Shown in pieces: positions 11,481-20,895 of a DNA stretch of 64,000 nucleotides. Position 1 is the stretch's first letter. The number at the start of each line of letters is the position of its first letter. The stretch lies in contig JAOVFP010000007.1 of the NCBI GenBank assembly GCA_025738555.1, forward strand, positions 1 to 64,000, read 5' to 3'. The position numbers and the translations under genes are program-made. The stretch is from Cyathus striatus. Its lineage: Eukaryota; Basidiomycota; Agaricomycetes; Agaricales; Nidulariaceae. Under the pieces are notes generated by a model. That model saw only the letters and a list, made by a program, of their open reading frames with translations, searched no databases and was not told the origin of the DNA.

Positions 11481-12779
11481 ATTTCGGACAAATTTGCGGC
11501 CGTCAGGCCGCCAGGCTGGATCCAAAACGGACATTTTGGGGCCAAAATTGACGAAATGGTTGAGTAGCTATGAGGACATTTTTGGGCTCAAAAGTCAAGG
11601 TCCGATCTGATCTGAGGACAAATATGCCTCCGAGTGGATTTCAGTTCGCAGAATTTATGTAAACTAGTATGTAGTACAAAAGAGTACAAGTTACATTTTA
11701 CCGAGGTCGAATCCAATTCAAATCCGACTGTAACGATTCTAACGAATAGTAACATAGAATCCACTTGGTCACGTACTGAATAAATTCGGCATTTCGGACC
11801 TCTATCAATGCCGGCTCATTGACAAACATCAGACTGAACACGCCGCCAAAGATACTACGCAATACCCCCGAGAACAATCCCAAACCTGAAGAAACTTTTA
11901 AGGAAGATTTAACGAGACTCTACTTCAACAGCAACAATATTCTGCTCTTACAAAAGGACAAGGTTGTGAAATTCGCACACAAGTACGGTACAAAGGGAGA
12001 CTCAACGGTTATGGCAGTATTGAACTGGGAATGCTGCAAATGCACGGCTAGCAGAAAAAGAAACAGCTTCCATGGTGTATTTAATTCATATTACTCATGA
12101 ATTGTGTGTGAACATACTTTACTAGCTAACATTTTGTATTTCAAAAGAACCCAAAAATGCGGACAAAGCGCTTTCAACAAGCTAGCTTTATGCTACATCT
12201 TCTCTTGAGCCTTCAAATAGCTTCTGGACAACAAGGTTCTTCTCGATGGCTTTGGGTTTGTTTTCAGTGATAATGCAGTCATGATTGACAGAAATGAGCC
12301 TTACTCTTGTGATATTGGTTTATTCTTTATATTTAATATTCTTCTAGTTATCGTGATCTACTCTAGAACTGGCAGAACCAGTGGGCGACATACTGATGAA
12401 GTCGAGACAACCAATATACTACATAATCGCAAACTCATATATAAGCATTCAATTTTTAGAGTACTTGTCGGAAACTTCGTTTACTTTCTATATCGATAAC
12501 ATGGCTTGCTTTCACACTCAACAATATGCCTTTCATCCTTCTCTAGCCATTTAAAACGTCTTACAGCTGTCCAAATAGTTCAGAATGCTGGGGAAATGTT
12601 ACGACTTGGGTCAACTGCGGATGTAAGCCTTTATAATAAGCTCACAGAGTCCCAGGTTGCAGGTGAAGATATTGGCCAAGTACTACATATATTCTTACAT
12701 GCCTTCAACATTCATCAGCAAGCACTGGTTTTTGCATATAGCATACTATAGTATGTATATGAATCCTTGTAACATGTAT

Positions 12780-13062
12780 AACTTTTCAAATTAGCCAAAG
12801 TCACTGTATAGTAGTTTGTAGCACTCTGTAATGTAATTACTGTGCTGTATAGCTCTCTACAATTTATGAGAAATCTGTAGCAATATATAATGTAATTAGT
12901 ATGCTATAAAGTACTATACAGTTTCCAAGTGCTATGCAATAATCTATAATGTAAGTAGTACACTATGTAATTTTATACAGTTCAACACCAAGTGCTCTGT
13001 AATGATCTGTAATCTATCTAGTATGATATGTAGTATTATACAGCACTACTAAATTTAATAGT
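12780..13062. repeat. Degenerate tandem repeat with a unit of about 60 bases
   Basis: About four imperfect units share the core TAGCACTCTGTAATGTAAT followed by a GTGCTGTATAG-like block. They lie in the left half of the transposon in reductase 3. Related TGTAGCACT blocks recur at 14620-14820. Confidence 0.6.
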
Positions 13063-14619
13063 TGAAACTTGTACATAGTTGGTAATACCCACAAATCTGC
13101 TACATATTACTTAAAGTTCAACTCTCTGCTGTGGAGGGAGTAGTTGGTATACTGGTATAACCCAGTACTATACTTATAATTTGATTTACTTCGTTTCATT
13201 TATCATTTACCTTTAATTATCTATTTCTACTTACTCTAAATTCCTATCTACATATTTCTATCTTTTTACTTTGGTTCTACGACATGTTGTGCAAACAGTG
13301 CACTCGGATTTCTGTGTTTTCATTCCATGTGTGGACTTAGAGACGCGGCGTGGCCTCACCAAATATTGGGAAGCCAATGCCAAACAACACGTGACGCGTG
13401 TATGTGCTGTCATGTCTCGCCTATGCTACAACACATTCCGCTTACTGCTTTCCATATCACTCTCTGCTTTCTTTTTTTGTATTCTCTAGGCTTTCTTTCC
13501 ATTGCCTCAAGGCCTGTCAAGACGACATTCGGACTCTCTGGGCATTATGTGCCCCTCGGACAGCTCAAGACGATAGGGCTTAGGGTTGTACACCCACTCA
13601 AGACCCCTCTTTCTCATCAAGATACTTACACGTTTGGTCCTCAAGACCGGTGTTTCGAACACTGAGGCACGATGACTGGGTCTTTACCCTCATTGTGCTA
13701 TGCTATTACTGGTGGAAGGATAAGGTACTTGGGTCAAGGCATTGGGTTTATCTTATATCTGTTCGTTTTATTCTTTTTCCTCAATCATTTTCCTTTCTTT
13801 CGTTATACAATTTCGTCACCCTCGTTTTTTCGTTATGATACATGTCTGGACTCTTTTCCTCTCGTCATTCCTCATCTGATATTCCAACTGCCGGTGTTCG
13901 ATGACAGAGCACCCCGCCACCAACGACACGTTGTTGAGATTTCACACATCTTTGTGTACCTTTTTCTTTTTCTGGGCAATGGCGACGTAAGAGCATGCGT
14001 GCGCTATCCCTATCAGTCTTATCTTTTGCATTGACAATGTATCTACAGATGGCATCATGAACACTCTTACTTCGTCATCCGCTCTGCTTGCTCCTCAGCA
14101 GCAGACTACGACGGAGACTCCTCAGATCCGGTCTCAAACCGATGCTTTAACGCTTCATAGATAGCCACATCATCTCATCAAGTTGCCCTCCTCAATGTCC
14201 GACGCCGCTGGCAAGAACAGCGTGAAAGCCACGTGATCCACCCCCCTCCTCCCTTCTCTCCCGTGTCACAGCGACAATGACGCCACTGGATACAGCCCCT
14301 TCCTCCCCCCTTCCTCCCTCGTCCCCTGCGCAATAACAATCACCGCACATCATCCAGCCCCCTCCTTCCCTGCACCATTACGATGATGACGAAGCCCATC
14401 CTGTCTCCTGTCAGCAAGTGTGGTGTTGAGGGATTTTGTTAGCGAAGGGTTGGACGGGATGCACAATTTAGGGTACCATTCTCATTGAATATTATTATTT
14501 ATCCTGTATCTATTAAAATTACTTAATATATTTATTTATTTATATAACTGAAGGAGTGACACTATTGGCTGAGGTATTAGAATCCCAAGGAAATCCTACA
14601 GGACCTGCTGTAATCCTGG

Positions 14620-14820
14620 ATATTCTAAAGCTTCCATAGCATACTGCCAAGCCTCCACAGTGTTGTATAGCACTCCATAGCATGCTACCATGTCTCTGTA
14701 GTGCTTGATAGCATGTAGTGATAACTCTGTAGTACTACAGAGTTGAACACCTTTGTTATGGTGCTATGGCATTATACAATGCTCTGTAGCACTACTGTAG
14801 CACTGTGTAGTATAATCAGT
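14620..14820. repeat. Clustered short repeats (CTGTAGCACT / CATAGCATGCT)
   Basis: Many variants of TGTAGCACT and CCATAGCATRCT lie in both orientations in the right half of the same transposon. Together with 12780-13062 they form two subterminal repeat clusters. Confidence 0.55.
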
Positions 14821-15107
14821 ACTTGCTGATGTTGCTAACAAACATACTTTTATCGATATTTTTATGTTGTTTTCGAGCTTGGACTCCTTGCTGAGTTGCC
14901 TAAAAGTGCTGCAGCGCGACAGCACTGTAGCTAGAACGAAAATTGGCTGAAATTTGAAGCCAGATCCCATTTTCGGACATTTTGAGGGGGGCGGAGGGGC
15001 CTGAGGCGAATTTCGGACAAATTCCTGGAAATTTTGGAGGCTTGATCCAGTTCGGACAAATTTGGCCTCAGCTGGCCAAAATCCATGGGGACAAATCACC
15101 CTGTTCC

Positions 15108-15143
15108 GGGATCGGTCCTTCATAGGGAATTTCGGGGGTCCTA
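15108..15143 (-). repeat. Right terminal inverted repeat of the element in reductase 3
   Basis: Inverted partner of 11445-11480. It is followed directly by GTACTC and the resumed reductase exon. Confidence 0.9.
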
Positions 15144-17253
15144 GTACTCTCCTCATCCTCAGAGGTGGCTTTAGCGCAACCAATACCAAAAGGAAAGCCG
15201 GGTATAGAGCCGAAGGTATTACACATGTACGATACGAGCAAGGAAGCGAAGATTCTAGGCACCAAGTTCAGAATGATGGACGAAACTACGAAGGATATGT
15301 TGGTTGTCTTTGCGAAGAAGGGGTGGTAGAGTGCAGGATCGAGTTATTGGTTTAGGTAGTATCGAGATCTTTAATGCGATTCTGTAGCATATATCCTTTT
15401 GATCCAATATTACCCCATTGATACCCTTTCAAGTTCCACATCATCTTCACCATCACTGGCAAGTCTATTCCTCTCAGCACGTCGTACGGGGTCCTCACCA
15501 AAATCTTCGATATAAGGGCTTTGCCGTTGACTGGATACATGGAATCTTAAGGTCGGTAGCTGCCGACTTCGTCCCTTTGTCTGTGATAGTGTGGACTCGT
15601 CGTTCCACTTTCGTAAATGCAATAAGAGCCTTGCTGTCATCATTCCGGATACACTGAGAAGAATAATGTCTGTGGAAAGGAGTGTACGCAAGGCTAAGAA
15701 TATAACTTATGGCAGAGAGTAAGCATTTAGAAGGTGCTGAACTGCCTGCATCAAGATGCTAGTTGAGTGGATAAAGCAGGAAAGCCTAAAATAGACTAAC
15801 TGGTGCTTTCTGTTCATGCTTTATCAGAAAATATAGCATTTACAAGCGATGGGGTCTTACGAAATTTAGAACTAGAGCAGTGAGCGTAAATCCAGAGACA
15901 GAGCTAGAAGTGATAAATAACAAGATGTATTACCGCGCTCTAGATATACTTACAAGAAGTACAGAAGCCCTAAGACAGTGTCAGCAATCCATCATGCTTT
16001 CTAAGAAGATACTTTTCGATACCTTGTTCTAGAATCAAGTAATGAAGGTTTCTTTTTTGCTCCATCCATGGTCCTGCAACTCTCAATGCTTGAATACATC
16101 TTGCAGTTGTCATAAATGTGGACAGCAGCTCAAAGGCGCACATTAAAACTCCCAAGAGCCTACCAGCTTAGTATACTCTGTGAGGTAGTGCAATTGTGAG
16201 AGGCCGAAAGAGATACCTCTGAATAAATGGTTATTAGCAGCTCAAGAAATTAATGCAGTGCTAAAATTACATTGGGATTTGATTTCTCCAGCTGCATTCA
16301 GAAATGATGATGCTCATTGTTATATCCGTGTCCGGATACATCGTGCCAACGTTCCCACGTGACCTTCCAACATACCCGGTCCGTTCCCGGAACATGCCCG
16401 CTTTGGGTTTACACTTCCCGACGTTCCCGCCCGGGAACGTACCCGGAACCCGTCGGGTTTTCTATCGGATACTTCGGATACGTACTTTCTCTTATGACGG
16501 CCTCACCGCGTCATCATTCTATTACTCCTCTCTTCCATTCCTACTTATATGTTTCATTATGGCCTTTGTAGATTAGTTCCTTATTCTTCATTCTGAGCGC
16601 GTCATTTGCGCCCCTACTCCGCTTTGCCAAGACTTCATTTCCTACTTACTCCTTTGACTTGTCCTTTGTATAATACTTCTACATTCGTATCTACAGGTTC
16701 CTACTTAGTATAAGTAGTCTTCCAGATGTAATAGGTAGTCTTCAGTATTCATATCAACTCTGTACACTTTCTTCCTACTCTAAGTTCCGAAACCCGCTCC
16801 GGGTTTTCCTTCGGGTTTCCCTCCCGCTACCTAGTGTAGTGGCGAAGCCTTCTCTTATACTCTGGAACGTCTTCCTTGGTTACATATCATCTTCCTTGAA
16901 ATACGAACCATTCCCTGGGGATATCCAGGCGGCGCAGCACACAAGCTGAAGCCACGGTTCTTTCCGCACTCCCGCTCTACGTTTCCGCACCCGTACTCAC
17001 TTTGGGTTTCCGTTATAGTTCTCCCACACCCTCCGGGTGTCTTCGCAACCACTTCTAAGCAGGAAGAGAATCGGTACGTAACACTCATCTACAATGTTGC
17101 TAGCTGTAAGAAAGAAGTAGGCTTGGAGTAAAGTATTAGCAACCTACAATATTCAAAATTATACATGCAAGACTGATGGATCCTAGCAGAATTATTACAG
17201 CCAAGTGTCTGTTGTATACAGTGGAAGTTCTCATTCCCAAGACTGCTGTTATG

Positions 17254-17510
17254 GGGGGGCGCAATGGCTTAGTAGTTCCATGTGCCTACTTCTGGTCCAA
17301 TCCCAGGAGACTGAGGGTTCAATTCCCTGCCCCCACACCCCAACCAGCAACACTTTAGACACTGGTTGGTTTCTGCCACTACCTCTTACAGATCTTAGGC
17401 CTACATGGTCACTTCATTATATAAAATATATAACAAACCAAACACCAAATTCAACCTTGTTGAACAGAAACTGTCCTGTGTTAAATCACAAGGTTCCACA
17501 AAAAAAAAAA
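17254..17510 (+). mobile_element. tRNA-derived SINE with poly(A) tail and 15-base target duplication
   Basis: The head resembles a tRNA gene: a GGGGGCG acceptor strand that can pair with TGCCCCC, an A-box-like TGGCTTAGTAG near 17264, and a B box GGTTCAATTCC at 17316-17326. A body of about 170 bases follows and ends in a run of A (about 17499-17510). AAGACTGCTGTTATG occurs on both sides (17239-17253 and 17511-17525), as expected after LINE-type target-primed insertion. The duplication is perfect, so the insertion is probably young. Confidence 0.88.
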
Positions 17511-18850
17511 AAGACTGCTGTTATGTATGGTGAGTGCAATATATAAATATGACAATTTCAAGAATGTCACACCAAGTACTAATGCATGCCCAAGAATTCC
17601 TAGAACAGCACTAATCATGTATCCAGTGTAGGCCTGCGCATGGGTCGATCCACCCCCATCCGTTATCCGAATTACGGCTATCTGCCGGATATGGATACGG
17701 ATCGACGATTATTACGGATTTCGGCACCCATCCGTGCCAATCCATGCTACTGTCGGCTATCAGGAAGCTGGCCACACCCAGATTCAGGTCACGGCTCATT
17801 CTCCAGCTTCCACATTGACTACTTGCACAATTTATCGATACAGTTAGGTACATTGCTATAGTATTTATATAATTTATAAGTATTTAGACTGTTGTTCTCC
17901 TGTACATATAGAAATTCAAGAGTTAGTTGAGTGCTATAACCAAAATAGGCTAAATATAAGATGCAGAATCTCACACTTTGGAAAGAAGATAACACTGTGA
18001 CATTATGCAGTACATCTAAAGCATACAATCAGGCTATATATATATTTTAAAGCCTTCCAAATTCATTGGAATCAGTTTGGAAATCTCATTCTCACTCGTT
18101 TCTATTATATCTCATTGATCTACATGAAAGAGTGCTAGTAAGTTACAGTTTCAAGGAATATATTGAACTGTCTGTATCCTTCCTACATAATAAATCTATG
18201 CTACAAAATTTATAACATAGAATAAATACAATAAATACATTACTATCCATACTTTACCTTAATTTTAGCAATTTTCCTTTGCTTAAAACTGCAGATATCC
18301 CTTGAACCTCTACCTCTCATTGTATTATCCTAATACATCAAATATTGAATGCTACAGACAAAATAGAGCACTGTATGAAATCATTATAGGTAGAAGAAAT
18401 ATATATTAATATTTTAAAAGCGTTAGTTGAGTATAGTATGCAAGCTATTGCTTCAAATATCCAAATCATTGTTAATCTTGGAAGAAAGATGATATTTCGG
18501 CTGTAAAATCTGTTCGGCTGCTAAACAAGCCATGGTAATTATTAATAAGGGGTGGCCAATTTCCCGGTTTTCTCACTTCCCAAGGTCTCACGACAAAAAT
18601 ATTCATAACATCTCTCAGAGTGCCTCAAAAAATACGGTTCAAGTCTTGTATAATTTTATACAAGGTCTAATATCTAGCGCATGTATTTAAGTCTAAGTAC
18701 ACAGTCTTTGGAGTGAACAAATTCGAAATTTCTGCTAATGTGGCCAGGTTCCTGAGCTAATACAGTAAATTTAGATGGGTGCCCCGGATGAGCTAAAAAT
18801 ATCCAAATACCCATGGGAAATTATCCGGACCCATCCAAACTTGGCTAAAT

Positions 18851-18945
18851 TCGGATAATATCCGTGGGTATTCGGATAATATCCGTGGGTATTCGGATAA
18901 TATCCGTGGGTATTCGGATAATATCCGTGGGTATTCGGATACTGG
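18851..18945. repeat. 21-base minisatellite, four perfect units plus a partial
   Basis: The unit TCGGATAATATCCGTGGGTA plus T is repeated exactly four times and then degenerates. It contains the near-palindrome CGGATAATATCCG. The open frame read through it on the minus strand gives a YPNTHGY heptapeptide, a by-product of the 21-base period. Confidence 0.9.
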
Positions 18946-19417
18946 CCATCCATGTGCAGCCTTAATCCAGTGTTGCAGCTAGGTTAAAATTGGCCAGTAA
19001 GATTAGCTAGTCATGGGTAATGTCTAGATCAATGCACTACATTGCCATTATCACCTATGCAGCAGGGATGGAAAAAAAAGGCTTACCCTGTTCTCAATTA
19101 TCTTGTACAATGTCAAAAGATAGATAATGTTTGAAACCAATGCATATCTGGAGAAAATATAAAGGACAGAAGAAATTCGAAATTTCCTTCCCCAGATGTA
19201 CTTGACTTCCATTGGGAAAGTCAGTGCATAGTCATAATAAATAAGTGCTATTATCAAACATGAGCAGCGATTCAGGAGATGGATATGTGCATAGGATGGT
19301 ACCAATAGCTGAATATTCAACACAAAACTGCATGAATCTGTTCATGGTTTCATCAGGGAACAGTATATGTTCAATTGGCAGGAAAGCATACTCTGAGGAC
19401 ATTCCTCCAGAAGGCAT

Positions 19418-19920
19418 GATGATTTTTTTCTGCCAGAAGGCGAAGGCTGCATGGACCCCGTTTATAAGGAGGAGGCATATGAACACAAGATTCGTATCAT
19501 GCTGTATATTTCAAGGTGCACCATAGCCCCACCTGCATCATTCTCAGAATAAGATAGGCATAGAAGCATGGACTTCATAAAATTAAATTTAGATAGTTAG
19601 TGACTCAGATTTGAGCTTGAAGAAATACTTACAATTATAATGTAATACCACTTTACATACATCTCTGTCCAGTCCAAATACATGTTCTGAGTTGTTTGAG
19701 ATGTCTCTTTGAAGACACACCCAAATCCCCTGCACAGCTACACACAGTACTCTGTAATGCTTGATACTTATTTTGAGTTTATGGAATGGTATAAATTTAG
19801 CAGGGATGCTAACCTTGAGTCTGTCATTGATTTGCTCTGGCTCCCATGGAGATTAGAATAGAATCGCTATATCTCCATTGGTGATGATATAGAGTTCCTA
19901 TAGGCCAGTTAAGCATCACT
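19418..19920. other. Upstream region of the DUF6533 pseudogene
   Basis: About 500 bases without a recognised gene. It merges into a repeat family whose second copy lies near 25085-25330. Confidence 0.4.
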
Positions 19921-19929
19921 CACTGGAGC

Positions 19930-20886
19930 CAGTCTCCTTCCCAGACCCAATGGGAGGTCTCTCTACTAGAGTGGTATGCAGTTCTTATTCTGAGTTAAAC
20001 TCTGCATCTTCAAACAGAATATCTTCACTTCCTCCTACTTGATTTACATTCTGTCTTTTGCAGTATGATCTAACATATAGTAATAGCATTTTTATCAACT
20101 TATATATCTTTAGAGTAAGTATATCAGATGCTAGAAGCTAAACAATACAATTTTTACATTTTGCAAGACATAAATAGTGTTCTGTATTTATAAAATCTTG
20201 CAATATCCTCTTGTATTTTGCAGATTTGAGTAGAGGAGACATATCACTTCCAATCCCAAGAGTTTTTGAGGCAAGTGTGCAAAGGGTATGGGTCGAAAAA
20301 TGTGAGTTTGCATTACTATGTCACTTTGCATGCCAATGATCATGATAGTATCCTGACCCATCCACACCCCATTTTTGAACCCCACACCTTATATTATAAT
20401 CAAAAATGTCTCCCAATTTATTTAAGTAGCAATAGCAGAATTTACATTGAGACTCATGCAGAATGAACCTGAAATTCTCTCAGTAAGCAATAGGTTTATG
20501 CACTAATCATAATGTTTTCATTTCTTGTGAGATGTTGGAGAGTGATTTTTGGAGGGGAATTAAGGGGATTACAATAAATCATGGTGTACATGCTTTCAAT
20601 CCTCTTCATTTATGTTCTAAGGTCAATAAATCATTAGTATGAACATAATTACAGTGAAGCATTTAGAGCTCAGGAGTGATTGGTGTATGCAGCAATCAGC
20701 TTGACCCTTATATTTGCATATGTTTTGTGCCAGACCCTATAGGAGGTCTCACTGAATTAACATTCAATCCTAAAATGGAATGTGAAATATATATCACAAG
20801 ACTTTATCTATTCCCCTTTAACTCAGAATAAGAACTGCATACTGCTCTAGTAGAGAGACCTCCCATTGGGTCTGGGAAGGAGACTG
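19930..20886. mobile_element. Mutator-like non-autonomous element (957 bases) with 70-base TIRs
   Basis: The TIRs at 19930-19999 and 20817-20886 begin CAGTCTCCTTCCCAGACC and differ at only about two of 70 positions. CACTGGAGC is duplicated on both sides (19921-19929 and 20887-20895). A 9-base duplication with long TIRs is the Mutator/MULE pattern. The interior has no transposase. A related repeat copy at 25098-25330 carries the same flanks without the element, confirming the borders. Confidence 0.85.
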
Positions 20887-20895
20887 CACTGGAGC

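Larger units (their letters stand above)
11445..15143. mobile_element. TIR DNA transposon (non-autonomous, 3.7 kb) inserted in reductase 3
   Basis: The element has TIRs of 36 bases with one mismatch, beginning TAGGACCCCCGAAATT (11445-11480 and, inverted, 15108-15143). GTACTC is present on both sides (11439-11444 and 15144-15149), giving a 6-base target duplication. If the TIR is taken to start one base further out (CTAGG), the duplication is the 4-base TACT. The first reading restores the host reading frame exactly. Inside there is no recognisable transposase. The interior has clusters of short repeats at 12780-13060 and 14620-14820, a CT-rich stretch at 13150-14060, and a GGACAAAT motif repeated near both ends. 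The superfamily is not assigned: 6-base duplications do not fit hAT (8), Harbinger (3) or Mutator (9). Confidence 0.88.
10120..15329 (+). pseudogene. GRE2-like reductase, paralogue 3, split by a 3.7 kb transposable element in its last exon
   Basis: Exons from 10120 to about 11438 encode the same enzyme as paralogues 1 and 2: K-I-L-V-T-G-I-N-G-F-V-A-F-W, H-V-A-T-P-I-P-S, I-Y-T-S-S-T-G-T, the catalytic Y-L-A-S-K, the I-F-G microexon (11001-11009), P-P-I-H-E-L and W-V-D-V-R-D-L-A-D-A-H. The last exon opens with D-V-A-N-R-V and is cut at 11444. Its continuation, ending F-A-K-K-G-W and TAG (15327-15329), resumes at 15144 in the matching frame. Apart from the insertion I see no stop or frameshift, so the disruption looks young. 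As it stands the product would lose about the last 60 residues, which pack on the substrate domain in this family. It could still function if the element were removed somatically or spliced out, but neither is shown. Confidence 0.85.
16318..18965. mobile_element. Composite repeat block inside the DUF6533 pseudogene
   Basis: The borders are set by where similarity to the DUF6533 paralogue at 61002-62836 stops and resumes. The block includes a GC-rich stretch with many CCCGGGAACG-like words (16320-17050), a SINE (17254-17510), a segment dense in CGGAT/ATCCG words (17640-17770), AT-rich DNA and a 21-base minisatellite (18851-18945). No flanking duplication or TIR was found, so the block may be several insertions plus a deletion. 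Confidence 0.6.
15410..19417 (-). pseudogene. DUF6533-family membrane protein gene with its centre replaced by repeats
   Basis: Exon 1 starts at 19417 (MPSGGMSSEY). It splices to A-L-I-Y-Y-D-Y-A-L-T-F-P-M-E-V-K-Y-I-W-G-R-K-F, then Y-I-F-S-R-Y-A-L-V-S-N-I-I-Y-L-L, which is the DUF6533 signature. The next exon stops being recognisable after its first 14 or so bases, near 18965. Similarity to the paralogue at 61002-62836 resumes near 16317 and continues with C-A-F-E-L-L-S-T-F-M-T-T-A-R (16140-15970) and the tail G-M-M-T-A-R-L-L-L-H-L-R-K-W to E-D-P-V-R-R-A-E-R-N, stop at 15410. About 460 bases present in the paralogue (two exons, including V-V-W-G-M-R-T-F-A-V-Y) are missing and about 2.65 kb of repeats take their place. 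The gene is therefore broken. Its 3' end is convergent with reductase 3, 80 bases away. Confidence 0.8.

Noticed and set aside
11819..12100. A 93-codon frame inside the 3.7 kb element as a possible transposase
   Set aside because: It has no DDE, zinc finger or other motif and no extension by splicing that I can find.
13271..14034. Overlapping Phe/Ser-rich frames inside the same element
   Set aside because: All three frames are open because the DNA is CT-rich; this is not coding evidence.
4404..15329. Secondary-metabolite gene cluster around the reductases
   Set aside because: The three reductases are recent paralogues. Neighbours are a Dap1-like gene and membrane proteins; no synthase, P450 or transporter is visible.
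18771..18953. A 60-codon protein with YPNTHGY repeats
   Set aside because: It is the translation of a 21-base minisatellite, with no gene context.
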